Assembly (NCBI GenBank): GCA_001769215.1
Contig: MEOL01000033.1
Coordinates: 62,001 to 126,000 of the forward strand
Direction of reading: 5' to 3'
Origin: Bacteroidetes bacterium GWF2_41_31
GTDB lineage: Bacteria > Bacteroidota > Bacteroidia > Bacteroidales > F082
DNA length: 64,000 bases
Part shown: piece after piece, positions 7,978 through 17,753 of the stretch
Layout of the letters: each line of letters begins with the position of its first letter
Position numbering within the stretch: the first letter of the stretch is position 1
Notes under the pieces: model-generated
Seen by the model: only the letters and a program-made list of their open reading frames with translations
Databases searched by the model: none
Told to the model about the DNA's origin: nothing
Program-made: the position numbers and the translations under genes

Positions 7978-8535
7978 TCAGGCTAAACGGGGAGGGGGAG
8001 CCAATGGTGATTTGATATAGGAAGACAGTTTTGCACTTCTGGCAATAAAGTATTCAAGTGATTGATTTTCTCTTGAAGAGTTGCTGGTTTGTACAGGTTG
8101 AAAAAATAAACCCTTGTAGTAATCGAGGGTCTCTTTTTGATGTTGTTGTCGCTGCTTATCCTGATTGATTAACTTATTTACCAATGATGAAAGTTGATTG
8201 TTCAGGCGGGTTTCCGCATGATCGGGAAAACACCAATAAATATGAGTCGATGAAGTGGATGACTGTCGGACGATGTCATACATTTGACCTCGATATTCAA
8301 ATTCTTTAGCATGATGCCAGTTTAAAAGGGTCGCGATTTCATGCTGGGTGAATTCCAATCTCACCAATTTACTGTCATCCATACCCATCAAAAGTTCCTT
8401 TTTGACGGCTTTTCTTAAAGATGCTTTTTCAAAATGAAGCCAGCAATACGTCCCTGCAAAGGGAAATACCAGGAGTATCAACAATATTATGGAACCTATT
8501 TGTCTCAAATGAAAAATTTCCGCAAATATAAACAT
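7978..8535 (-). CDS. Membrane-anchored conserved protein upstream of TonB receptor
   Basis: The protein has one N-terminal hydrophobic segment (IILLILLVFPFAGTYCWL) followed by a soluble domain with KEFEYRGQMYDIV and an aromatic IYWCFPDHAETRLN. Similar small proteins sit beside TonB receptors in other Bacteroidota, as far as I recall, but have no assigned function. It shares the strand with the receptor 140 bases downstream and is likely co-expressed. A candidate -7 box (TATATTTG, 8523-8530) overlaps codons 2-5 of the longest frame, so the real start may be the TTG at 8508 (LRQIGSII), giving about 176 residues. Confidence 0.7.
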   Translation of the reverse strand: MFIFAEIFHLRQIGSIILLILLVFPFAGTYCWLHFEKASLRKAVKKELLMGMDDSKLVRLEFTQHEIATLLNWHHAKEFEYRGQMYDIVRQSSTSSTHIYWCFPDHAETRLNNQLSSLVNKLINQDKQRQQHQKETLDYYKGLFFQPVQTSNSSRENQSLEYFIARSAKLSSYIKSPLAPPPRLA

Positions 8536-8697
8536 TGCCTCCCGGAATGAAATGCGAAATTGATACTTTCTCAGGATTATTAAATTATCATAAAATAATG
8601 CCGGATGGGAATTAACTATTTAGAAATGATCTAAATTTGCAAAATGTGTAGCATACTTTGTTAACACTCTTTATATCTATCATTTAAACAACTTACC

Positions 8698-9384
8698 ATG
8701 AAAAAAATATTGATCATGATGGCTATTTTGAGCACCTCCTGGATGATTCAGGCTCAAAATATGACAAAAACGAAAGTTGAACATGAAATGGCACCATTGC
8801 CCTACGCCTACGATGCACTCGAAAAAGCCATCGACAAGGAAACCATGGAGATTCATTACGACCGCCATTACCGTGGTTACTTCAACAATTTTTTAAAAGC
8901 CATTGTCGGCTCGGATTTGGAAAACATGACAATGGAAGAAATCTTTGCCAACATCACCAAATATCCGGATGGGACCCGAAACAATGCCGGTGGCTATTTC
9001 AATCATGCCATGTATTGGACCGTGATGTCGCCTGATGGCGGTGGGGAACCAACCGGTGATTTGGCAGCTGCTATCGATAAAAGTTTTGGCTCTTTCGACG
9101 AATTTAAAAAGAATTTCAGCAAAGCAGGAGCAACCCAATTTGGAAGTGGCTGGGCTTGGCTGAGTGTTGACGCGGATGGAAGACTATTCGTTTCTTCCAC
9201 GGCCAACCAAAACAACCCGCTGATGAACGATTGCGAGCAGAAGGGTACTCCCATTTTATGTATGGATGTTTGGGAACATGCTTATTATCTTCGTTATCAG
9301 AACAAAAGAACTTCATACATTGAAAGTTTTTGGTTGGTGGTGAATTGGGATGAAGTGGCCAGTCGTTATAAAGCAACAAAATGA
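8698..9384 (+). CDS. Exported superoxide dismutase, Mn-type signature
   Basis: This enzyme converts superoxide to oxygen and hydrogen peroxide. Metal ligands are His53 (in EIHYDRHY), His103 (NHAMYW), Asp190 and His194 (DVWEHAYY). Gly99 (NNAGGYFNH) and Gln171 (STANQNNP) match the Mn-type rather than Fe-type pattern, though cambialistic use is possible. The first 20 residues (KKILIMMAILSTSWMIQAQ) form a signal peptide, so it should act in the periplasm, whereas most bacterial Fe/Mn enzymes are cytosolic. A -7-like box TAAATTTG lies about 60 bases upstream. It diverges from the TonB-receptor pair and is followed by its own terminator, so it is monocistronic. Confidence 0.93.
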   Translation: MKKILIMMAILSTSWMIQAQNMTKTKVEHEMAPLPYAYDALEKAIDKETMEIHYDRHYRGYFNNFLKAIVGSDLENMTMEEIFANITKYPDGTRNNAGGYFNHAMYWTVMSPDGGGEPTGDLAAAIDKSFGSFDEFKKNFSKAGATQFGSGWAWLSVDADGRLFVSSTANQNNPLMNDCEQKGTPILCMDVWEHAYYLRYQNKRTSYIESFWLVVNWDEVASRYKATK

Positions 9385-9412
9385 TCTTTAAGGATTGAAA
9401 CAATCATAAAAA

Positions 9413-9438
9413 AGGAGTCGTAACGACTCTTTTTTTTT
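9413..9438 (+). terminator. Terminator after superoxide dismutase
   Basis: GAGTCG and CGACTC pair around TAA, followed by nine T. Confidence 0.85.
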
Positions 9439-9487
9439 GGCACTATATGATTCGAATCTTGCCTGGTAAATACCTGTTTTCTATTGG

Positions 9488-9520
9488 TTGTCGGTTACAT
9501 GCAAATAAAGACTACTTTTG
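9488..9520 (+). promoter_or_regulatory. Candidate typA promoter
   Basis: TACTTTTG (9513-9520) matches the Bacteroidota -7 consensus TAnnTTTG, and a TTG lies 22 bases upstream as a -33 element. The typA ATG follows 28 bases later. Confidence 0.55.
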
Positions 9521-9547
9521 CACTCCATTTTTTATCTATTCTAAACT

Positions 9548-11359
9548 ATGATTTCCATTCGAAATATCGCTATCATCGCACATGTCGATCACGGCAAAAC
9601 AACACTGGTAGACAGGATTTTATATCAGGTTAAACTTTTCAGGGATAATGAGGTAATGGGAGATTTGATTCTCGACAACAACGACCTGGAACGTGAACGT
9701 GGTATCACCATTCTGTCGAAAAACGTATCTGTTCGATATAAAGATGTTAAAATTAACATCATCGACACACCCGGTCATGCTGACTTTGGTGGTGAAGTCG
9801 AACGCGTGTTAAATATGGCAGATGGGGTGTTGTTGTTGGTAGATGCCTTTGAAGGACCTATGCCCCAGACTCGTTTTGTCCTTCAAAAGGCCATTGATCT
9901 TGGTCTGAAGCCATTGGTGGTAATCAACAAAGTAGATAAACCAAACTGTCGTCCTGATGAAGTATACGAAGCCGTTTTTGATTTGATGTTTAACCTGGGG
10001 GCCACAGAGGAACAACTTAATTTTCCTGTGATCTATGGTTCTTCTAAAAATGGCTGGATGTCTGATCATTGGTTAAATGTGACTGACAATGTGAGTTATT
10101 TGCTTGATCAGGTGGTCGCTCATGTTCCTCCGGCCCAATTTGTTGAAGGTACTCCGCAAATGCAAATCACCTCACTCGACTATTCGAGCTATGTAGGACG
10201 TATTGCAGTTGGAAAGTTATTAAGAGGAACACTTCAGGTAGGCCAACTTGTATCGCTCGTAAAACGTGATGGCGCCATTCAAAAATCAAAGATTAAAGAA
10301 CTTTACTTGTTTGAGGGACTCGGAAAAGAGAAGTGTAAAGTTCCCGTACAGGCTGGTGATATTGTGGCCATTATGGGAATCGAAGATTTTGAAATTGGCG
10401 ATACCGTGGCTGATTTTGAAAACCCGGAAGGCCTGCCTGCTATTAAAATTGATGAACCAACCATGAGCATGTTGTTTACCATTAACAACTCGCCATTTTT
10501 TGGTAAAGAAGGCAAATATGTAACATCCAGACATTTGCGCGATAGATTGTATCACGAAATTGAGAAAAACCTGGCACTAAGAGTGCAGGAAACCAATAGC
10601 TCCGATAGTTATTTGGTTTTCGGAAGGGGTATTTTACACCTTTCTATTCTGGTGGAAACCATGCGCCGTGAAGGTTATGAGTTTCAGTTGGGTCAGCCCA
10701 AAGTCATTATAAAAGAAATTGATGGGGTTAAATATGAACCCATCGAAAGTCTTACAGTGCTTGTTCCTGATGAATTTACGGGACGTGTGATCGATATTGT
10801 GACCTTGCGAAAAGGTGAGTTTTTCAACCAGGAAACGAAGAATGATCGCATGATGCTCGAATTTATCATGCCATCAAGGGCCATTATCGGACTCAGAAAT
10901 GCCATCCTTACCGCCACCGAAGGAGAAGCCATTATTGCTCATCGCTTTAAGGAATTCGCTCCATTGAAAGGGGAAATCAAAATCCGCAACAATGGTGCAC
11001 TTATCTCGATGGAGACCGGAATTGCCATTCCTTATGCCATTTGGAAATTGAGCGACAGAGGGAGGTTTTACTTAAATACCAATGAAGAAATATATGCAGG
11101 CCAGGTAATTGGCGAAAACAGCAGGGCTGGGGATATGGTGGTCAATGTGTGCAAAACAAAAAAACTGACCAATGTACGGGCATCGGGAACCGATGATAAA
11201 ATTTTGCTGCCTCCTCCGATCCGATTTTCATTGGAAGAATTTATGGAAATTATCCGTGAAGATGAATATCTTGAAATTACTCCCCGCTCGCTGCGTTTAC
11301 GTAAAATATTACTCAACGAAAACGACAGGAAACGTGCGGGGAATAAGTATACCGCGTAA
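9548..11359 (+). CDS. typA: Translational GTPase TypA/BipA
   Basis: This is a ribosome-associated GTPase that supports 50S assembly and stress or cold adaptation. It has G1 AHVDHGKTT at residues 11-19, the switch region ERERGITI, G3 [11 protein letters not shown], and G4 NKVDK near residue 127, followed by EF-Tu domain 2-like, EF-G III and V-like and TypA-specific C-terminal domains. At 603 residues it has the usual family length. The start, [19 protein letters not shown], is standard. It is followed 4 bases later by a pseudouridine synthase gene on the same strand, so the two are probably co-transcribed. Confidence 0.97.
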   Translation: MISIRNIAIIAHVDHGKTTLVDRILYQVKLFRDNEVMGDLILDNNDLERERGITILSKNVSVRYKDVKINIIDTPGHADFGGEVERVLNMADGVLLLVDAFEGPMPQTRFVLQKAIDLGLKPLVVINKVDKPNCRPDEVYEAVFDLMFNLGATEEQLNFPVIYGSSKNGWMSDHWLNVTDNVSYLLDQVVAHVPPAQFVEGTPQMQITSLDYSSYVGRIAVGKLLRGTLQVGQLVSLVKRDGAIQKSKIKELYLFEGLGKEKCKVPVQAGDIVAIMGIEDFEIGDTVADFENPEGLPAIKIDEPTMSMLFTINNSPFFGKEGKYVTSRHLRDRLYHEIEKNLALRVQETNSSDSYLVFGRGILHLSILVETMRREGYEFQLGQPKVIIKEIDGVKYEPIESLTVLVPDEFTGRVIDIVTLRKGEFFNQETKNDRMMLEFIMPSRAIIGLRNAILTATEGEAIIAHRFKEFAPLKGEIKIRNNGALISMETGIAIPYAIWKLSDRGRFYLNTNEEIYAGQVIGENSRAGDMVVNVCKTKKLTNVRASGTDDKILLPPPIRFSLEEFMEIIREDEYLEITPRSLRLRKILLNENDRKRAGNKYTA

Positions 11360-11363
11360 CTAG

Positions 11364-12272
11364 ATGAAATACACGGTAAAAAATACGGCCAACCTGCTCG
11401 ACGCGGTGCTTGAAATGTACCATGGAATTTCACGACAGAAAGCCAAACAAATCATCAGCAAGTCATACTTCTTTAAAAATGGTAGCAGACTTGCAAACCA
11501 TCCATTGGAGATGTTGAATACAGGAGATATTCTGGAACAAACCAATATTGACCGGGGTATGAAGCCTGTTAAGATGGCCAACAGAGCCCGTCCATTTTCT
11601 ATTTATTTTGAGGATGACCGTCTGATTGCAGCATTTAAGCCGGCCGGGATACTCTCCTCCTTTGATCGAAATCGTCCCAAAGACAACTCCTTTCAAAAAG
11701 AGTTGCAGTTTTTTCTTAACCAACGTGGGGAAGAAAAGATCAGGTTATGGGTAATTCATCAGATCGACAGGGAAGTTGAAGGAATTATGTTGTTTGCCTT
11801 TTCTGAAGATATCCAGACCAAAATGATTGAGCAATGGCATGATTCGCAAATCAGATATTTAGCCCTCACTGAAAATAAACCTGTTGAAAAACACGGCGTT
11901 ATTGAAAACTGGCTGCATGAAAATGCTCAACGAAAGTTGGTTGCCACTCCAAAAGAAGTAGCCAATTCAAAGTTTGCTAAAACGAGTTATGAATATTTAA
12001 AAAAATATGGCGACTGTCACCTGATTGAAGTGAAAGTTCATACCGGCAGAAGCAAGCAAATCCGTGTTCATTTGTCCGATTTAGGGTGCCCCGTGGTGGG
12101 TGACAGAAAGTATGGTGCTGATACACTGGTGCTTCGTCAAATCAGGCTGGCATTGCACTTAATGGAGTTTAAACACCCGGTCAAAGGAAATTTGATCTCC
12201 CTAAAATACCAGCCGGCCGCTAAATTTTTTAATCCATCAATCACTGAAAACGAGTTGTATAAGATTTTGTAG
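11364..12272 (+). CDS. RluA-family pseudouridine synthase, divergent
   Basis: This enzyme isomerises uridine to pseudouridine in rRNA or tRNA. An S4-like N-terminal region (about residues 1-65) precedes the catalytic domain, which has AAFKPAGILSS, the catalytic loop IHQIDREVEGIML with the essential Asp, and the typical HTGRSKQIRVHLSDLGCPV near residue 230. The usual HRLDRxTSG signature is altered (Arg to Gln, TSG to VEG) but the Asp is kept, so activity is still plausible. The RNA target is unknown. The start is 4 bases after typA. Confidence 0.87.
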   Translation: MKYTVKNTANLLDAVLEMYHGISRQKAKQIISKSYFFKNGSRLANHPLEMLNTGDILEQTNIDRGMKPVKMANRARPFSIYFEDDRLIAAFKPAGILSSFDRNRPKDNSFQKELQFFLNQRGEEKIRLWVIHQIDREVEGIMLFAFSEDIQTKMIEQWHDSQIRYLALTENKPVEKHGVIENWLHENAQRKLVATPKEVANSKFAKTSYEYLKKYGDCHLIEVKVHTGRSKQIRVHLSDLGCPVVGDRKYGADTLVLRQIRLALHLMEFKHPVKGNLISLKYQPAAKFFNPSITENELYKIL

Positions 12273-12287
12273 ACTATCTTTGTTGAC

Positions 12288-13088
12288 ATGACAATTACCG
12301 ATCACATCTCAAGTCGACATAATCCAAGAATAAAACACATTTTGCAATTGCAAAAAAGCCAGGTGCGCTCTTCGGAGCAACTGTTTGTAATTGAGGGTAT
12401 AAAGGAGATCGAAAAGGCCGTTTATGCGGGAATCTCCATAGAAAGTGTATATTTTTGTCCCGCAATCATCTCTGTAGATCATCTCGGTGAATTGCTGGGT
12501 AATCAATTAAAATTTCCTGTTTTTGAAGTCACATCGGAGGTATATGGAAAAATTGCTTACCGCGAAAATTCGGGTGGGGTAGTCGTGCTTGCCCGAATGC
12601 CTGAACATTTGCCTGAGCAGAATACCAAGAATCAAAATCCACTTTATCTTGTAATTGAAGGTGTTGAGAAACCCGGTAACCTGGGTGCTATCTACCGCAC
12701 CGCAGATGCGGCGGGCGTAGATGCCATCCTGATATGCGATCCAAAAACAGATATCTACAATCCAAACACCATCAGGGCTTCTTTGGGATGTGTGTTTACC
12801 GTTCCCTCCATCCTTATCGACAGCCCTTCGGCCATTGCATGGTTGAAAAAACAAGGAATTCAAATCCTGAGTACTTATCTCCATGCCGCAATTCCATATC
12901 ATACAGCCAATTTTAAAATACCCACAGCCATTGTCATGGGAACGGAAGCCACAGGAATCACAGAGGAATGGGTGGAAGCCTCCGATGCTAACATTATCAT
13001 ACCCATGCGTGGGCAAACCGATTCGATGAATGTGTCGGTATCAACTGCCATTGTTGTATTCGAAGCCAGGCGTCAAAGAGGATTTTAA
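12288..13088 (+). CDS. SpoU/TrmH-family RNA 2'-O-methyltransferase
   Basis: This SAM-dependent enzyme methylates a ribose in rRNA or tRNA. An N-terminal RNA-substrate-binding domain (about residues 1-110, beginning with SSRHNPRIKHILQLQK) is followed by the knotted SPOUT domain with motif 1 KPGNLGAIYRTADAAG, motif 2 VMGTEATGITEEW and motif 3 IPMRGQTDSMNVSVSTAI. At 266 residues it has normal family length. It lies 15 bases after the pseudouridine synthase gene. A TATCTTTG box at 12275-12282, with a TTG 17 bases upstream, could give it its own promoter; a TTG at 12285 would then be leaderless, while the ATG at 12288 is assigned. Confidence 0.9.
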   Translation: MTITDHISSRHNPRIKHILQLQKSQVRSSEQLFVIEGIKEIEKAVYAGISIESVYFCPAIISVDHLGELLGNQLKFPVFEVTSEVYGKIAYRENSGGVVVLARMPEHLPEQNTKNQNPLYLVIEGVEKPGNLGAIYRTADAAGVDAILICDPKTDIYNPNTIRASLGCVFTVPSILIDSPSAIAWLKKQGIQILSTYLHAAIPYHTANFKIPTAIVMGTEATGITEEWVEASDANIIIPMRGQTDSMNVSVSTAIVVFEARRQRGF

Positions 13089-13111
13089 CTTTCACGAATA
13101 GTTCTTAACTC

Positions 13112-14548
13112 CTACTTCTTCCAGAACATAGGTGTGAAAATCAATAAAAAAGAATAGATTTCTAAACGGCCCATCAACATGAAAACAGTGATGATCAATT
13201 TGCTGATGTCCGGAAGACTGTTAAAATTGCTCATGGGTCCCACAGCACCAAATCCGGGGCCAATACCGCCCATCGCCGTTGCAATGGCACTGGTGGAAGT
13301 GGTGCCATCCAAACCAGTGAGAATAAGCAGGATGCTCCCAATGGCAAAGACAATCAGATAAGTGATGATAAATGTCATCAGTGAGCTGTTGTTGTCTTCA
13401 CTCAAAATATTACCATTCAGCTTCACAGTGAAAACACCCTTTGGATGCACGCTTTTTTGAAGAAGACGTTTGATGTTTTTAAGGGCCACCAGATGGCGTG
13501 CCATTTTTATCCCACCTGATGTACTGCCTGTGCTGCCACCGATAAAGAGCATCCCGAAAACCAAAAGGGTACCTAATTTAGGCCACAACAGATAGTCCGA
13601 AGTGGCGAAGCCCGTACAGGTAATAATAGAAACCGTTTGAAAAAAGGAATCCCGAAACGAGAGTTCCAGCGATCGGGGTGTTTGAAAATACAAAACTGCC
13701 GTTACAGCCAATCCCAACACCAGAATTACGGTGATGTAAAACCTGAATTCATCATTTTTCCTGATATGTGCTACATCGCGCAGAAACAGGTAGTAATGAA
13801 TCACAAAGTTGGTGCCTGCAAGCACCATGAAAATGATGATAACATATTGAATATAGGGAGAATAGTTGGCAATACTGGCGTTTTGTGTCGAAAATCCACC
13901 GGTGGCTACCGTCCCGAAGGAGTGGCAGACACTATCGAAAAGAGGCATATTCCCCAGGAAAAGCAATATTGCCTCAATGGCTGTCAACAGGAGATAGATA
14001 CTCAGTAGTCGGTATCCCATGGCCTTCATCCGGGGCCTGATTTTATCTTTTAGTGACGATTCCGCCGTAAACAGGTTGTAGTTCCCGATTTTTAGTGATG
14101 GTGAAACGATGATAACAAGCACAATGATACCGATTCCACCAATCCAGTGGGTCAGGCTTCTCCAGAAAAGCAGCGACTTGGGTAAGGCTTCTATGTCGTT
14201 TAAAATGGATGATCCGGTGGTTGTATATCCTGAAACGGATTCAAAATAAGCATCCATTATATTGGGTATGTATCCAGAAATGAGATAGGGAAGGGCGCCA
14301 ATCATCGAAATGATTACCCACGCGGCAGTAACCGAAACATAGGCTTCTTTCTTTCCCATTTCAACAACTTTAGTCCCTTTTGAAAGTAAAAAGCTTATAG
14401 CCACCAGCACCGCAGCAGCCAGAAACGAAAGCAAAAATGGAGTTGCGGGTTCATCGTAATGCCAAGCCAGGGCCACGCAAAATAAAAGCGCTATAGCGGA
14501 AATGGTAATGACCCTTTGTAAGATGCGTAGTACAGTGTTGATATTCAT
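13112..14548 (-). CDS. trkH: TrkH/KtrB-family potassium transporter
   Basis: This is an inner-membrane K+ uptake pore. The 478-residue protein has ten or more hydrophobic segments and the four degenerate filter loops of the family: SGYTTTGSS, GTVATGGFST, TCTGFATSD and MGGIGPGFGAVGP, each with the key Gly. It is read toward the SpoU gene, with 23 bases between their stops. The regulatory subunit trkA, often adjacent, is not in this window, so the gating partner must be elsewhere. A possible -7 box (TATTTTTG) lies 145 bases upstream of the start. Confidence 0.93.
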   Translation of the reverse strand: MNINTVLRILQRVITISAIALLFCVALAWHYDEPATPFLLSFLAAAVLVAISFLLSKGTKVVEMGKKEAYVSVTAAWVIISMIGALPYLISGYIPNIMDAYFESVSGYTTTGSSILNDIEALPKSLLFWRSLTHWIGGIGIIVLVIIVSPSLKIGNYNLFTAESSLKDKIRPRMKAMGYRLLSIYLLLTAIEAILLFLGNMPLFDSVCHSFGTVATGGFSTQNASIANYSPYIQYVIIIFMVLAGTNFVIHYYLFLRDVAHIRKNDEFRFYITVILVLGLAVTAVLYFQTPRSLELSFRDSFFQTVSIITCTGFATSDYLLWPKLGTLLVFGMLFIGGSTGSTSGGIKMARHLVALKNIKRLLQKSVHPKGVFTVKLNGNILSEDNNSSLMTFIITYLIVFAIGSILLILTGLDGTTSTSAIATAMGGIGPGFGAVGPMSNFNSLPDISKLIITVFMLMGRLEIYSFLLIFTPMFWKK

Positions 14549-14813
14549 AACGTTGCCTTTACCATTCAGGTACCAATTGCCTACCGAATGTTATCAGGTT
14601 CTCTTCATTTCGATGGTAAGTTACTACGTTTTCATTTTTTAATAAAAAAAACCAGTCATTGTCATGAACATATTTCCTGATTTTATGGGGTGCAAAAATA
14701 ATGTTATTTTAATTGAAGATAACGGGTAACGGCAGTGTTTTCATCCGGCGATCAACCAAAAAAGGAACCCAAACAAGTTCAGATTGATACACAAACGATT
14801 GTAATGACAATTC

Positions 14814-15659
14814 CTATTTTATTATTTTGACCAAAACCGGCAGGTGATCCGATGGAAAGTGATTATTTTTCAGTCTCTTGTCGATGTGGATATATTCTGA
14901 TACCCGATGATTTTGAACAAAGATATAATCTATGCATTTTTCTATTGGTTCGTCCATCTTAAAATCATTAAAAGTACCGGTTGGCCCGGATATTTTTCCT
15001 TTCTTATCGAAAACCGGTTTCCCCATTTGTTTTGAAATATATCGAATTGGATTCGATTCAGGCTCTGAGTTAAGATCTCCCATCAATATTACAGAAGTAT
15101 TTGATTCTTCTGTAGTTATCTGGTTGATGGAATCCATTATCAACCGGACAGATTCCATTCTGGCCACTTTGCCTATATGATCGAAATGAGTGTTAAAAAC
15201 CCACAGGACCGAATGATCAGTTTTACTCAAGAATTCACCAAACGTGCAAATTCGCGGTAATGCGGCATCCCATCCGGTTGAAACCTGATTGGGTGTTGGC
15301 GAAAGCCAGAAAGTGGAGGAGGTTAACACCTGAAAGCGGGTGGTATCGTAAAAAATGGCCGAATACTCACCTAATCCACCGGCTTCCCGGCCAATTCCAA
15401 TAAATTGATAACCAGTCAGGTTATCTTCTAAATAGGCCATTTGTTGTGGCAAAGCTTCCTGAACACCAAAGAAATCAGGATGGTACTGTTTTACGATCTC
15501 CACCAGGCCAGCCTTTCGGAAATTCCAATTGTCGGCACTGTCAGCCGGGTTATCATATCGAATATTCCACGACATGATGCTTAGCGTTGTATCCTGGGCA
15601 ACTGCGTTAAAGCAAAACAGGAAGGATAAGATAAAAATCAGCTGACTTCTGGCTCTCAT
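14814..15659 (-). CDS. Secreted endonuclease/exonuclease/phosphatase-family hydrolase
   Basis: This is an EEP-fold metal-dependent phosphoesterase with a signal peptide (LIFILSFLFCFNAVAQ). Motifs in order are MSWNIRY, GVQEAL (metal-binding Glu), FNTHFDH, GDLNSEP (Asp and Asn), DYIFVQ and the terminal SDHLPV. At 281 residues it resembles the secreted Bacteroidota enzymes of this class, whose substrates may be nucleic acids, sugar phosphates or phospholipids; the sequence does not decide. It stands alone, flanked by terminators and intergenic DNA. Confidence 0.88.
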   Translation of the reverse strand: MRARSQLIFILSFLFCFNAVAQDTTLSIMSWNIRYDNPADSADNWNFRKAGLVEIVKQYHPDFFGVQEALPQQMAYLEDNLTGYQFIGIGREAGGLGEYSAIFYDTTRFQVLTSSTFWLSPTPNQVSTGWDAALPRICTFGEFLSKTDHSVLWVFNTHFDHIGKVARMESVRLIMDSINQITTEESNTSVILMGDLNSEPESNPIRYISKQMGKPVFDKKGKISGPTGTFNDFKMDEPIEKCIDYIFVQNHRVSEYIHIDKRLKNNHFPSDHLPVLVKIIK

Positions 15660-15727
15660 GGTTAAAAGTGTTTTATTAAAAACGAAATTACTTCATATTT
15701 GTCAACCTGGATGGATGTGAATGCAAT

Positions 15728-15762
15728 GAAAAAGCCGGCATCTTTAAGGATACCGGCTTTTT
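15728..15762. terminator. Bidirectional-looking terminator after the hydratase gene
   Basis: AAAAAGCCGG..TC pairs with GA..CCGGCTTTTT, with A and T runs on both sides. It lies just beyond the stop of the minus-strand hydratase gene. Confidence 0.8.
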
Positions 15763-15775
15763 AATTGCTCAAATT

Positions 15776-17581
15776 CTAAAACAACCCATCGTTTCGATAG
15801 ATTTCAAGTTGCACTTCGGCAAATGGTTCAATGAGTTGCGATTTTTGATTTTCCATTTTAATAACTTCACCGGTTTTAAAATTGATGCTAATCACATCTC
15901 CATCTTTCAATTGGAGCGCATCAAGCGATTTATAAGTCAGAATGGGGAAAGCCGCATTGATGGCATTGCGTTCGTAAATGGCACCAAACGATTCGGCCAG
16001 AATAGCCTGAACACCAAGGATTGCAAATCCATCTACGGCCTGTTGGCGTGAGCTGCCGGCACCAAAATTCTTGCCTGTAATCACGATGTCGCCCGGCTTA
16101 ACGCGTTTGGCAAAATCTTCATAACCTGCCAGGTTGTCAAATATATACTGCCCCATTTCCTTTGGATCGGTAATCTGCAGATACCGGTTGTGGAAAATCA
16201 TGTCGGTATCGATGTCATCCTTTTTAATCACCCACACTCTTCCTGAAATCACATCCTGTTTTTCGTTTACATTCTTATGCTGAGCAAAGACAATATTGGT
16301 TCCAATCTCCAGGTCCTGCTGACTATAATCGGCAGCTATTTCCGGAATATCATCTTCTGTGGTGATGTAACCTGCTATGGCAGAAGCAGCAACCGTAGCC
16401 GGAGAAGCCAGATAAACCGCTCCTTTTCCCTGTTTTCCGGGGAAGTTGCGGTTACCTGTGCTGATGGTTACCTCGCCTGGCCCGTTTTGCCCCACCTGAC
16501 CGGCTGCACATCCGGCACATCCGGCGTTGCTTAACAGCGCACCGGCTTTTTTAAAGGTGGCAATGAGGCCTTCTTCAAGGCATTGTAACCAGATTTCATC
16601 GGTGGCTGGGACGATTTTCAGTACCACGCCGGGTGCTACCTTGCGGTCTTTCAGAATGCGGGCCGCTGTCCGCATGTCTTCGATTCTGCCGTTGGTACAA
16701 CTTCCGATAAAAGCAGAATCGATGCGGGTTTTCCGTGCCACATCAACATCGACGGTGTCGTGCGGTTTTCCCGGACGGCTTACCATGGGCACATAGGTGC
16801 TGATATCGATGGTGAATTCATGTTCATAGGTGGCATCCGAATCCGCCATTGGTTTCTCCAATTTGCGACCGGTTTGTTCTTCGCAATACTGCATGATGGC
16901 TTTAGAAGGAGTAAACAACAATACGATTACTCCCATTTCGGTACCCATAGAGGCGATGGTAATGCGTTCATCCAGTGTAAAATCGTCTACTACTTTACCA
17001 TAAAACTCAACCGAATAACCCAGCAGCGTGTTGGCTCCGAATTGATGCAATAAGTTCAGGACAATGTCCTTGGCCGTTACATTGGCAGGTCGCTTTCCTG
17101 TAAAAGTAATTTTAACGGAAGGCGGTACTTTAAACCAAACCTTTCCTTTGTTGAAAGCTACCGCGATGTCGATATCACCCATTCCTTGTCCAAAAGCCCC
17201 AATGGAACCCAGAATGTTGGCATGTGAATCGGTTGTTACAGCTGTTGATCCGGGCCATGCAAGGCCTTCGCTTATTAACGTATGGGTACCAATTCCGGTA
17301 TTGATGTCAAAAACCTTAATGCCGTGTTTCCTGGCGTAAGTGCGTACAATTTGCTGGTTTACAGCATATTTCTGATCGCTACCTGTGGGGTTGGTATCGA
17401 ATGTAAAAAAGGTACGGCTTACATCATCCACGTCCAGGCCATGTTCTTCCAGGGTTTTAACTACGTTGGGTCCGCCAAAATCACGGGCTACGCGGGCATC
17501 GATCAATATATCGACTATGTCGCCTGGCTTTACCTCAGATCTGTCGGTATGCTTCGTCAGAATTTTTTCAATTAGATTCAT
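15776..17581 (-). CDS. Fused aconitase-family hydratase (LeuC-LeuD-like)
   Basis: This is a [4Fe-4S] dehydratase of the aconitase superfamily. Residues 1-420 match the LeuC-like large subunit, with cluster ligands Cys295 (GSCTNG), Cys355 and Cys358 (GCAGCAAG) and the substrate motif STGNRNFPGKQG. Residues 440-601 match the LeuD-like swivel subunit with DIDTDMI and GAGSSRQQA. In leucine synthesis the two parts are separate proteins; here they form one chain of 601 residues. No leuA or leuB is nearby, so the substrate could be isopropylmalate, homoaconitate, citrate or another branched hydroxy acid. It has its own candidate -7 box (17604-17611) and terminator, so it appears monocistronic. Confidence 0.85.
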   Translation of the reverse strand: MNLIEKILTKHTDRSEVKPGDIVDILIDARVARDFGGPNVVKTLEEHGLDVDDVSRTFFTFDTNPTGSDQKYAVNQQIVRTYARKHGIKVFDINTGIGTHTLISEGLAWPGSTAVTTDSHANILGSIGAFGQGMGDIDIAVAFNKGKVWFKVPPSVKITFTGKRPANVTAKDIVLNLLHQFGANTLLGYSVEFYGKVVDDFTLDERITIASMGTEMGVIVLLFTPSKAIMQYCEEQTGRKLEKPMADSDATYEHEFTIDISTYVPMVSRPGKPHDTVDVDVARKTRIDSAFIGSCTNGRIEDMRTAARILKDRKVAPGVVLKIVPATDEIWLQCLEEGLIATFKKAGALLSNAGCAGCAAGQVGQNGPGEVTISTGNRNFPGKQGKGAVYLASPATVAASAIAGYITTEDDIPEIAADYSQQDLEIGTNIVFAQHKNVNEKQDVISGRVWVIKKDDIDTDMIFHNRYLQITDPKEMGQYIFDNLAGYEDFAKRVKPGDIVITGKNFGAGSSRQQAVDGFAILGVQAILAESFGAIYERNAINAAFPILTYKSLDALQLKDGDVISINFKTGEVIKMENQKSQLIEPFAEVQLEIYRNDGLF

Positions 17582-17753
17582 GAATTCAGATTATAATTTG
17601 CATCAAAAATAGAATAAACCACCTTTATAAAACGCTGGAATCTGTCTAAATTTAAGTATTCCTGGCCAGATAATCCGGAATTGTTCCCGATGGTCCTGAT
17701 TCATAATACTGAAACAGGATTCGCTTCCCATATAGAATTAAAACTTCCGGAAA

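Noticed and set aside
8576-8599. Weak ATTATT/AATAAT inverted repeat upstream of superoxide dismutase as a Fur-like box
   Set aside because: Low-complexity AT sequence; too little match to a Fur box to claim.
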